Source of the DNA: Mesotaenium endlicherianum
Taxonomy: Eukaryota > Streptophyta > Zygnematophyceae > Zygnematales > Mesotaeniaceae
Reading direction: 5' to 3'
Assembly (NCBI GenBank): GCA_009602735.1
Contig: WELA01003881.1
Span: 8,934 to 72,933 of the forward strand
Length of the DNA stretch: 64,000 nt
Shown here piece by piece: positions 36,601 to 48,600 of this stretch. The position numbers were made by a program, and so were the translations under genes. The first letter of the stretch is position 1. Each line of letters opens with the position of its first letter. Below the pieces are notes generated by a model, which was not told where the DNA came from, did no database searches, and worked only from the letters and a program-made list of their open reading frames with translations.

Positions 36601-39571
36601 TCGGCCCGGAGTAGATCAAATGTGGGGCTCCTTGTTCTGCTGCTGCTGCTGCTTGTGCCCTCGGGAGGGTCACACTTGTCAATGAGCGCTAGCGCCTGCA
36701 TGCACCACCCCCCTCCCCCTCCCAGTCAGCCACCCCTTGCTCTGGGGGCCTGCGAGGAGGGCCAGCCAAGAGCTCCCCAGGCGTGAGTGACAATGGAGCC
36801 CTCCTACTGCTGGCCCACGGAATCGGACAGGGTCACATGAATTGGGGGGGGGCAACACTCACGGAGAGGAGCAGGCCGGCTGCTGTCGTGGGGTCGTAGG
36901 GCTGCTTGCGGGCGGCCTGCAGGCGCCACACTTTGACGGCAGCCTTGGCGTACTCGTAGCTGCTGCTGCTGCTGCTGCTGCTGCCGCAGCTGCCGTACTC
37001 GTCCAGGTACCTCTGCCAGGTGTCGCATGACCGAGCAGGCACGCACCACGCATCCCAACATCATGAGGAGCTGAGGGGGCTTTGTCTGTCCAGCTCAAGC
37101 TATGCGATCAGACGGTATCCTATCCAGTCTCTCTCTACCCTGCCTCATCCCTGCAGCGCCTGGGAAGACGCCTGGTCATGGCCACACACAAGCATGCCCA
37201 CTGCGTGTCAGCAGTGCACCCTGGAAGTGTGTCAGTTGAAACGTGTGTACGTGTGTGTGTGCGCGCGCGCGCGCGTGAGGGAGGTGGCAGGGGGAGATGC
37301 CTGAGATGGGGCAGTCAATCAAATCAGTGCGTAGGCTCCCAGACATGACACAAACTCTGCCGGAGGGGCAGGAGTGCGCAGGCACGCACCTGTGCCACGT
37401 CCAGGTTGCCCATCTTGCGCGCGCCCGCAGCCGCCCTCAGCCACAGCTGCGCTCTCTCCCCGTACAGCTCCGCCGCTTCTGCTCCACTCCCAGCACCACC
37501 AGCAGGAGAGCCGCGCACGCGCAGCAGTTGCACGCGGTGCTTCTCCAGCTGCTGCTCGCGCGTGTGCACAATGTCGTCCCACACCTGCACGTTGTCTGCC
37601 TGCCAGCTGGGCCACCTGGCACAAACACGGCCCGCCAGCTGACGCACGCTCATGCCCTGCTGCTGCCGCTGGTCCAGAGTCAGCCACTCGTCCAGCTCCA
37701 CCGTCTTCTCCAGCAGCCCTATCTGCAGCAGCAACGCGGCATGCCAGCTGTCAATCAAGCACAAGGCAGTCCAGACCTGGTGTCTGCCTGTGGTGCTGCA
37801 GTGCGTGCTGAGGGCCCCCAGGCGAGAGTGACGGCAGCAGTACAGTAGCATGCTGTTGTTAATAGTCAATGGTGTGAACATTTGTCATAGAGGATGGTTT
37901 CAATACTACTCCACATCAGGAGTAAACAAACATGTAAAATTGTTTAAACTTTTTCAAATTCCGGATAGAGTGGGAAAAAGCACTCAAGATGACACTTAAG
38001 GATCTACACATAATTTATCCTTATCCTTGGGGCTTTTGACAGTGACCCTGCTGTGGTAGGACTACATAGACATCTCTGCAGCCAGCACCTCAAACTCACG
38101 TCATCTGCACCACCAAACCTTTCCGGAAATGCCAAAATCGAGGCTAAGAATCCGAATGCCGCTCGCTCCCGGGTTTTGATGCTCTCCCAAGACAAGGCAG
38201 TAAGCAGAAGCAGAAGCAGAAGCAGTAGGAGAGAGAGAGGCAGTACCCACCAGCGCGTGCCGGCTGCCAGTGGCCAAGGGGCTGAGCATGCTCCACTGGC
38301 GCCGCACAGACCTATAGCACTGCGCCACCTGGAGGCGCGCCCTCTCCACATGCCCAGTGGCAGCCGATAGCGAGGCCAGCTCCCACCCGAAGTCTCTCTC
38401 CAGGGCCTCCTTGCGCTCCTCCGCCAGCTGCTGGGAGGAAGAGGCAGGCGCGCACGAGTGCTGCAGGAAGGCTGCCAGATGGGCGTGCATGCGGGGGCAC
38501 TTGACGGCGCTGCGGATGAAGCGCGGCAGGTACACTCCCTGCATACAGCCCCCGCTCATCTCAACACCGCGTGCAGGCGCACGCACATGCAAAGCTATGC
38601 ATGCGCGCACGGGCACACACTTGTGCAAACGCACGCAGAAGCAGAACACACGCACGCATGTGCCAACAAACACGAACGCATGCAGAAACGCACACATACG
38701 CACATGGAGCACTCCATGTTGTCTTTCACAAGCGTGCACCGTCGCTAAGGATGCTACAGCACGTACTTCAAACAGACGCACGCAGGAGGCACACACTGAG
38801 AGAGCACTATGCCACAGCGTGAGGGCAGGAGCAGCACAGGCAGGGTGCAGGCAGGCAGGCCCATCGCTGCACCTGCAGATCCACCCCTTGCGGCGCCTGC
38901 TCCGCCGGCCCCCACAGCCGCAGATAGTCCACGCTGCTGCTGCTGGCACTGGGGGAGGTGGGGACCTCCAGCTGCTCCGCCACGTCCTCGCTGAGCTCCT
39001 GCCACTTGGTGAGAGCCTCCATGCAGCCCAGGCGCTGGTCGTATGCCACATCCTCCTCCACCTTGAGGCTCCTCCTCGTCCTCGGGCTCTCTCCCTCTGC
39101 CGTGTCTGCCCACACGCACACACAGAGCCATGGCGGGATTATGCTCCCCTGGTATCCTGTCCAGGCTGGCATTGCCTGCTCACCAGATATACCAAAAGCG
39201 AACACATTGTGCCGTGAGAGCAGCAGAGAAGGGAGGGGGGGGAGCATCGCGGAAAGAAAAAAGGGTATGCACGCGTGCCAATTAGGTGCATGGATGAAAT
39301 GGCGGTGTAGAGAGAGAGGGGGGGAGACCGGCAGTACCGAGCGCGTCGAGGGCGGCGTCGTAGAGCACGAGCGCCCGCAGCGGGTCGCCGCCCATCTCTG
39401 CTGCCAGCGCCTCACGCGTGAGCGGCAGCCGCACCACGTGGCGCTCGAACACGACCAGTGTCGCGTCATCCTCGCCCAGGGCCCTGTAGAGCCGCGCAAG
39501 CTGCACCCATGCCTCCTCCTGCTGTTGCTGTTGCTGCTGCTGCTGCTCTGCCTCTTGGGAGGAGCAGACGA

Positions 39572-39603
<32 letters not shown>

Positions 39604-42600
39604 GCGGGATGGTGAGCTTGCAGGAGCTGTGCTTCCAGCAGGAGGGCGCCGGAGTGCAGGCTTGCGGCGCGCGTGCTGCACCCCACGCCCACCCAGATGA
39701 TGCACACATTGCGCTCTCTCTCAGATAACACTCTCTCGACCGATGCCATGCTGCCATGCGGCTGCAAGGGGAGACAGCTAAGCAGAGAGGGACGAACACC
39801 TGTCACGTGGTGCAGCAGCAGCAGCAGCAGCACACTCAAGAAGTGGACCCACATGCACCCTGACAAGCACACAAGAACACAAGCACACACCTACGCACAC
39901 ACAGCGAGCGCGTGCGCGCGTATGAGCAAGCACCAGGTGGAGGCGACAAGCTTGGGGTCCAGGTGTAGGAGGGCGGGGGAGCAGTCCTGCAGCGCCACGT
40001 CCACCAGGCTGCCCACAAACTGGCTGCTGTCGCCCCGCGTCTTCTTAAAGGCCCCCTGCAGCGCCACCCTCAGGGACGCCCTCACGTTCTCACGCTTCCC
40101 TTCTCCATTAATGCCTCCCGCACCTCCTGCTTCTCCTGCTCCACCTCGATCTCCCGCTCGTCCTATGGCCGGACGCGCGTCGGGCGATGAGAATGCAACG
40201 GCGCACACCACAGCCGTGAGCAGCAGGGCGCCAAAGCGCGCGTCCTGCCGCCCCACCTCCGCCAGCGGGCCCAGGAGTGCGCGGCACTCAATCTCGATGT
40301 CCGGATAGTCGCCTGCACCCACTCAGCGTCAACAGTTAGGCACGCCAAATGGCACCGTTAGACTATGGCAGGCGGGCCACCAGCCACCAGGCATGCAGGG
40401 GGGGAAGGGGGGCAAGGGGTGGAGGGGGATGCTTAGGGTCGAGGGGGTAGGGCTGGCGGAGGCACCGGAGCGGTAGGAGCGCATCACGCTCACGGCGCCG
40501 GCCCTCTGGGCGGCCTGCTGAACCGCCTGGGCCTCCCGCCGCCGCCGCGCATTCAGCACGTTTCGGACAACGCCTGCTCCTCCTCCCATCGCAATGCGCC
40601 TCCACGGCAGATTCGCCTCGGCTCCGCGCTCACCAGGCGTCCCCCCCCCCTGCTGCTGCGGCTGCTGCAGGCCTAACACCTGGCTGTCCGTCCCGGCTGC
40701 GCCCAGCGAGGGCGAGGCAGCCAGCAGGGAGCTTCCCAGCAGCTCGCCAAAGCTCTGGGTCTGCTGCGAGCCGTATGCGTCGCCGCCGTCGTGCTGGTGC
40801 CATTGCGACTGCGGCTGCGACTGCGACAGCGGGAGCGTCAGAGATGGGGTCAGAGTCGCACGCACCATTCCCGCCCCGGGAGCGCCTCCGTCGTCCTCTG
40901 CAACAGAGCCGGGCCCCCCTTGCGAGCGCATGGGCTGAGAGTGGTGCTGCGAGTGGGCCTGGGAGTGCGTGAGAGAGAAGAGCGGCGTGGTGGGCAGGGA
41001 GGCAGCGGCGGACATGGCGGCGGTGTTGATGCTGCGCTCCACAAACACACACTGCGCCAGGGGCGCGTCGAACAGGGGCCGTCGGTAGTCCACCGAATCC
41101 TCGCACAGCTGCGCACGCCACGCCAGCACGCACACTGCTGAGATGCTGCTGGCAAGCAAGTCAGTCAAGAATGCCAAGCCCTGAGACCAGGTGCACCCGA
41201 GAGGATAAGCGGCACAGTAGCAGCGAGCGTTACACGCTTTCCAAACCTTGAGGAGCAGCAGCGCGGCATTCTGGGGCCAGGAGTCCTCCGTCTGCGGCGT
41301 GTGCGCGTCTGCCAGCAAAGCCACCACGCGCGCGCCCGGCTCCCGCGGCAGCTGCGCGTGCCAGAGGCCCACGGCACGCTTGCGGATGGCGGGGGAGACG
41401 TCGTCCAGCCCCCTGAGCGCATGCAACCTCAGCTCGGCATTGCCCCGCAGCTCGCTCCTGCACCACACCGCCATTGCAACGGAGTACACGAGCCAGAAGT
41501 TGGCCACGCCCCCTCAGGTGCAGCATGCAGCATGGAGCATCAGAGCAGCCTCCTCTGCCCTCTGAAGGCGACTACGGAGCCAGTCACAACGGCAAGCAGC
41601 CAAAAGCATCTGGAAGCATGGGAGGGAGGTAGCTTGCACCCCCACTGCACAACTATAATGAAGTGCAAGCTCCTCTGCTGGAAGCGCAGGCTGCTTCTAA
41701 AAAGTGCAGGGTGCACTGCCAGATGGCGCCGCCCTTCAGCGGCTCCCAGCTCCCACCGCATGTTGCTGGAGAGCTCTGGTCAAGGCAATGACAGGAGCAC
41801 GCCACATGGCACGCACTTGTTCTTTTCCTGCACGATGACAAGCACCTGACTCACAAGTGGTGCCACACGGCACGCACGCATGATTCTCAGTCGCAGCTCG
41901 TGAGCCCTCTCGTACCGTGTCTCGTAGAGAGAGGCCACGAGCTTGTAGAACTCCCGCCGGCACTCTGCATTGGGGTGCGCGCCGAACGCGGAGCACAGCA
42001 GCGGCAGCAGCCGCGCCGCCACCTCGCCATCGCTCATGCCGCCCACCAGGCTGCCCAGCAGCTGCAGCACCTTCAGCTGCGCCTGCTCGTCTCGTTGCCG
42101 CACCAGCCGCGGCAGATCCGGCGCGATGGTGCGGAACAGGTCCGGCACCAGGCCCGCCCCGCCGCGCAGCAGCACGTCCAGCGCCACGGCCTTGAGCGTG
42201 CCGTGCACGTGCGGCAGCAGGTCCGCTACGAGGCCACTCAGCCGCTCGCGCGCCAGCAACGCAGGGAAGCGCAGCGTGAGCTTGTTGAGTGCGAACAGAA
42301 ACGCATCGTACTCGCTGCGCCGGTACATCTCCACCAGCGCCCTCCTCAGAGGCTCCTCCAGCACCGCCCTCTCCACCGTAGCATCAGCCTCCGCCGCAGC
42401 AGTTCCAGCGCCGTCATTGTCCATAGAAGGAGGAGGAGGAGGGTGGCGGGCGCGGGCAGCTGCCAGCCTCTGGTGGAGGGCCATGCCGATGACCTCAGCC
42501 GCCGCGTCGCGGATGCCCCTGGCGCGCTCCTTGAGGCACAGCAGCAGGCACGCATACAGCGCCTCCTCAGTAACGTCGTCGCCGGCAGGGTCGCACACGG

Positions 42601-45600
42601 GCAGCCCGCTCACAGCCATGGCGCCCAGCAGCTGCAGGCCCGTCCCGCGCTTGGCCATGCGCGCCTTCTCGTCGTCTTTCTCCTTCCCCGTCTCCTCCTT
42701 CGCCTTCAGGAGCCCCACCACGATGTTCCTGTCGAGCGCGACGGCGTCCCGCCACATGTCGAGGAAGAGGCGCACGATGGCGATGTTGGCGGAGAGCACG
42801 GGTCGCGACTGGTGCCAGGCCACGCGCATCAGGTGATTCACCAGCTGGCTGCACACGCCGCGCGCGTGCGGCGGGAGGGGCGCGCGCCACTGCAGGACGG
42901 TGACGCACACGTCGCGCAGCAGATAGTGGAAGCGCATTCCCCCCGAGCCCGCGGGGTTGTCAAGCAGCGCGCGCACGTACGGCTCCAGCCACGCGCCCGC
43001 ATGCGCCGCAAACACCTCCTGGGCCCGCGTCACCACCTGCCAGCCAGAGGCCATGCTAGTTCTCGCTTAGCTTGCAGGCACAGCAAGTGCAGGCATACCA
43101 CACGAGGCACGAACAACAGCAGGGTGACAGAGGGAGAGAGAGTGGAAAAGAGAGGGAGAGCGCAAAGGAAAGAGAGAGCAAGGGCACGCGCAAGGGCGAG
43201 GGAGAGAACCTTGACCAGGAAGAGGCGCACGTTAATCGGCGACTCTTTGGCCGCCAGGGACCTGCGCAGCGCCTCCATCCACTCGGGCATGCCCTTCTTG
43301 CTACTGCCGCTGCTGCTGCTGCTTCCGCCGCCACTTGGCGGCGCCGGATGAGCGTGGAGGAAGCGCAGCAGTCTGAGCAGCGTGGGCATGCACAGATGCC
43401 TGTCCCAGTCATCGTCGTCTCTACCCCCCTCCTTGTCACCTCCCTTGCCCACTCCCACTCCACCCGGCCCTCCCTCTGCTCCTGCCCCTCCTCCAGCATC
43501 CCCATCTTCACTTGCTGCTGCAGCACCCATGCCAGCGGCAAAAGTGCTGTCCACGCCCAAAGACCCCCCCACAGGCAGAGAGGCAGACAGGGTGTTGCCG
43601 CCCAAGAAGGTGCCTCCTCCAACTCCACCCACAGCTGTAGCAGTAGCAGCAGCAGCAGCAGCAGGGGGCGGGCCGAGGAAGGAGCCGAAGGGGGCGCCCA
43701 TGGCCAGGTACTGCGAGGACAGCGTGCCGCCCACCACGCCCGCACCAGCAGCAGAGCTGGAGGAGGCTTCCTTATTGCTGGCGCGCATGTCCCGCACCGC
43801 CAGCTGGCTGCTCTGCAGCCGCGTCTCCACTGAGCTCCCCCCACACCCCAGATAGCAATTGCTTTCTGTACGTCAGCCACATTCGCATAGTGCACTGCCA
43901 AGGTCCTTCTTGCTGCTGAGCATGAGGAGAAGCGAAAGCTAGGGCGTGAAAGGAGGAAGGGATGGAGGGAGCGAGAGGCCCAGCGCACGCACCCGGGAGG
44001 GAGTCGTGGGTCTTGGAGCAGTCCACGAGGTGCTGCCAGAGGGGCATGTCGCCGCGCTGGTCCTCGCTCAGCAGGTAGCGCGCAAACAGCTTGGCCTTGG
44101 CCACCGGGTCCTGCGTGCGCATCAGCACGGCCGCCAGCGCGTTGTACGCGGCGCACTGCATCTCCCGCCACCACCCAGCCTGGCCATGCGGGGGCGGGTG
44201 GGGGGAGTGCAGGGCGCGGGAGTCCTCGCGCGCCCACTTGAGAATGTCCTTGTTGGGCAGCGTGGCGCTGATCCGCTCCCTGATGCCCGCCTCGCCCGCC
44301 TGCCCTCGCCCCCAATCAGTCGCCGCCCGGCTCCGGCCAGCTAGCTGGTCAGCACATCTGTTCCCCCCCCTGCCCCCGCTCCTTGAAGCTCCTCTTGAGG
44401 AAACGAGCACGGCAAGCCATGAAAGTCCACTCCAGAGTGAGAGTAAGAAGAGCAAGAGCAAGGGAGCAGAAGGAAGTGGAAGGTTCCAGTGCAAGCCTCA
44501 GCATTCCCGGGTTGTGAACACGACAAGCCAGACCCACCATGGGTGGACAAGCAAGCAACGGCGAACAAGCACGCGTAGCTTAGCGAGGAGGAGGGAGAGG
44601 GACCTGGTCGTAGAGGCAGGCGAGCAGCTGGTAGGCACACGTGCGCCGCGTGACGCCCTCCTCCACCTCCTCACTGTCCCCCCCGTCCTGCCGCGACCGG
44701 GTGCTGAGGATGGCCACCAGCGCCGGCAGGTGCGCCGCAAACCACTCTACCAGCACCGAGTTGGGCAGCGTGGCCGCCCGGCAGAGGGGCACTGCCAGCT
44801 GGCGCACCACCTCCCTCTTCAGGCGCGGCCTCTGGTTGGCGTCCAGCAGCACGCGCATGCACAGGTCCAGCGCGTCCTGGGGGGCGTGCGCGTTGCTGCT
44901 GACAAACGCACGCAGCGCAAGGGCCAGCGCACGCGACCCCGCCTTGGTGGGCTGCAGCAGCAGCGGGAACACGGCCGCCTCCAGCAGGCCCAGGCAGCCG
45001 CTGCGCATGACGGCGCCCAGCACGCTCTCCAGCATGGCCAGGTACGCCCCGCGCTGCACGACCCCGCCCGCCTCCAAGTCCGCGTCCCGCACCAGCAGGT
45101 GCTGCGTCACCACGCCGCCTGCCGCCCGCAACAAGCGTGCGCAGGTGTCTCCCCCATTCGCGGTTCCATCCTTGTCCAGGTGGCATGCCGAGAGAAACGA
45201 CGGCAGCAGCAGCAGCGCGTCCCTTTGTAGCGCGGCCCTCTCTTCCTCGCCTGTGCCTCCGGCGCCGCCCCCGCCCTTTGCCAGGCCTGTCGAGTGTGGG
45301 GGCGCGTGCTGCCCCTCCAGAAATGCGACGTAGTAATCAATGATGAATCGCGAGTGGTGCTGCTGTGGCCCATGCCCGTCTTCGCCTGCGGGGCCAGGTG
45401 TCAGCACCGTGTTGCGCGCGAAGTCAAGGAGAAACAGCTTCTGCAGGAGCTGCAGGAACGCCAGCTTGTCGCTCAGCCTGCTGCTCTGTGCGCACCACCC
45501 CTCCAGCTCCTGGAGGTGCCCCAGGCACTGCTGCAGAACCACGCTGTGCGTGAGGAGCTTGCCAGCCCCGCCAGCAACGCAGCAGTCGTCCAGCAGCGCA

Positions 45601-48600
45601 AACAGGAGGAGCTTGGCCGTGCGCTGGCGGGCAGAGGTTGCGCGCATGAGGAGAGGCACGGCCTGCGCACACTCAAACTTGCAGTGGCGCAGGATCACCG
45701 GCGAGTACTGCTGCAGCAGCAGCAGCACCCGAGCCCCCCCTTCCTCCCCCTCCTCCTCCTCCTGCCTCTCGTCTCCCCCCCCCTCGTTCTCCTCCAGGTT
45801 CTTCTGGCTCGTAAAGCCTAAGGCTCCTCTTTCTCCTCCTCCTCCTGCAGGGGTAGCCTCCTCCAACTTCCGCTTTCGCCCGCGCGCATCCCGTCCCCCC
45901 GTCCCTCCCCCTCCCTCTCCCTCTCCGCTGTCCGAGAGGGCAAGATGGAGCAGACGGGGCACGGGGAGGCCGAGGGAGGTGGCGAGCGCCAGCACAGCCG
46001 CACCCAGCTGCAGCACTGAGGGGGGGCAGCTAGACGGCAATGCAAACACTCTCTGCGCCAGCTGGCCGGCCATCTCCTGCGCCCTCTCTTTGCTGCCCAG
46101 CATGGGCACCAGCACACCAGCCGTGTGCAGCAGCTGGTAGCCGCGCACCAGGCTCGCGACTTCTTGAGACGACACGTGGCGGGCTGCGGCGGGGATGGGG
46201 GCAGCGGCAGCGAAGGTGGCCTCCCCTCCAAGAGCAGCTCCTGCAAGTGCTGCCGCCACGTTGTACACGGGCCCTCCGGTGGCGAGCTTGTCCGCCAGGT
46301 GGCGCACGATGGCATCTCTGAAGGCTGGGCTGCTCTCGGCACGCGCGTGCATCACCTGCATGGCTGCCTCCCCCAGGCCCTGCAGGCCAGCGTCTCTCTT
46401 GCTGTCGCTGTCAGTGTTGGCGTCGGTGCCAGCGCCCGGGAGGACCCCCAGCCCCAGCCCTGGCCCCAGCTCCAGGCCCAGCAGCTTGTGGGGCCGCAGC
46501 ACACACGCACTCAGGAGGTGCAGGAAGCAGGCATCCTCTGTCAGCGGCTGCAGCACCGCCGCCTCCCACGCTTGGAGAGCGGGGGGCACAGGCGCGGCCA
46601 TGCCGCTGTGTGACTTGGCGGCTGAGAATTCGCCAACTGCCCGCATCCTCGGGCTTGGTGTGCCGGAACGAGCAAGCAGCTTGCACAGGTGGAGGACGGC
46701 GAGGATGGCGGAACAGGTGGCGGCCACAAGGACCATCTGCTCTGCCGGAGTGAGTGCCCACTTGGCCGCCGCCTCAGCAAGCCTGCCGCCCGCAACCTGC
46801 AGATGAGCGAGGGAGAAACTGAGTCAGTGTGAGTGGGCACTAGAGAATCGACTCAGAAGATTGGAACGGAGTGGCAGCAGCGCACCTGAGAGCATGCACA
46901 ACAGTCATCAGAGGAAGAAGATCAGAGAATCTTCCATACGCGATAGAAGTGAGCTCCAGCCAGCCTGATGGATAATAAATCAAGCAGCTGGGCACAATGA
47001 CAGCTGGCACTGAAGCATCCTCCTGGCACCAGGCAGCAGCTGGCGCTTCTACGAGCAGAAGACTGCACCACATCGCTGGAGCAGAGGAGCGGGAAGTTAG
47101 GGGGGAGGGGGAGAGATGAGGGGAGGGAGAGTGGCAGGGAGGAGGAGGGCGACTTGCAAGGAAGAGAGAAGGAGAGGCACGCACCACACGGAGGAAGTCC
47201 ATGAGCTCCAGCCGCAGCTGCTGCTGCTGCCCCGCAGAGTCATCCAGGGTATGCGGGGGCTGCTGCAGCGGGAGGCTGCAGTCCAGGGCCCACTGGTGCC
47301 AGTGCGCGTCGCGCGCCACCTGCTTGAGGTACGCCAGCACCTGCGCATGCGCGTGCGCGTGCTGGGCAGCAGCAGGGGCAGCGGCGGCAGCAGCAGCAGC
47401 AGCAGCTGAAACAGCGTGGGGCGCTGCCTGCTGCAACTGGAAGGGCTGCAGAGTGTTGCTGCTGCTGCTGCGGCGCTTCTGCAGCCAGCTTCCGGGGGAG
47501 CCCTCTGCACACGCGCCAGCCGGCAGAAAGGGCATGCGTGTGTGAAGAGCTATCCACGCACGCACACACAGGCTTGCACGCGCACAGCCTGAAACCTTCA
47601 CCCAGAAGTCCTTTCCCCTGGCAGCTGACCCTGTACCCCCTGTGAGCTGCAAGCCCCTCGCCTCATCAGCACCCCGCACACCAACTCGAGGATTCCACCT
47701 CACACCCCACGCTCCACACCCTAGCCCAGGCCAGGCCAGACGCAAGCAACCCTTGGGGGAGACAGCGCTGTGGACAATTTCTCAGAGCCTACACAGCGCA
47801 TCCCAAACCAGTGTGCAGCCCAGACCCGGAAGCCCAACCCTGGCCAGGGAGGGAGGGAAAGGGGGAGGGGCAGACGTGTACCGGGAAGGCAGCGGCAGGT
47901 GGTGGCGAAGAGGGCCATGGCGCGCGCGCGGTAGCGGGGCTCCAGCGCGCCCGTCTGCTGGAAGGCCCACTCCGCCCACGCCTGCAACGACTCAAACACG
48001 GGCCTGTCCCGCCGAGCCTCCCGCAGGTCATGTCGCACACGCACCATCAGCCTGGACAGCACCTCTATGGCGCCACTCAGCTGCATCTCTGTGCCTGTGG
48101 GTGCCGCTCCAACCCCCCCCCCACCCCTCCCCCCAAACGAGAGAAGAGCACACATACATATTGCCACGAAATTTCGGCAGTGAGTAGATCGGAAGGGCAG
48201 TAGCAGAGCCGGAGTGCTCTGTGCCAGGTGTGAGTCACAGCTATGACCGTGCAGGCTACACTGGCAGGCCGAAAGCAGAGAGCGAGAGTGAAAGAGGCCG
48301 CACCAATGTGCGAGTCGTGCTCGAGGTCGCGGTCGACCAGGCGCAGGCCCTTCATGCAGAAGAAGAGCAGCGCCAGCACGTGCGTGGCCGCCTCGCTGGA
48401 GCTGGCGCGCAGCACGGGGCAGATGCGCGCGGCAGCCATGGCTGCGCCCAGGCGCTGCAGCGCGCAGGGGTGGTCCAGCCGCCCGTGCAGCCGCCTCAGC
48501 ACCGACGCCATGTTCGCGCACTTCACGCCCTGCCAGCCATAGAGTGACATACGGATGGACGGATACATTTGGGGAACGCAAAGGAAGAATGATGGTGCTG

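Noticed and set aside
41900-43351. 483-residue plus-strand open frame opposite DNA-PKcs
   Set aside because: It is Arg/His/Gln/Ala-rich with no motif, and is the antisense of conserved DNA-PKcs exons.
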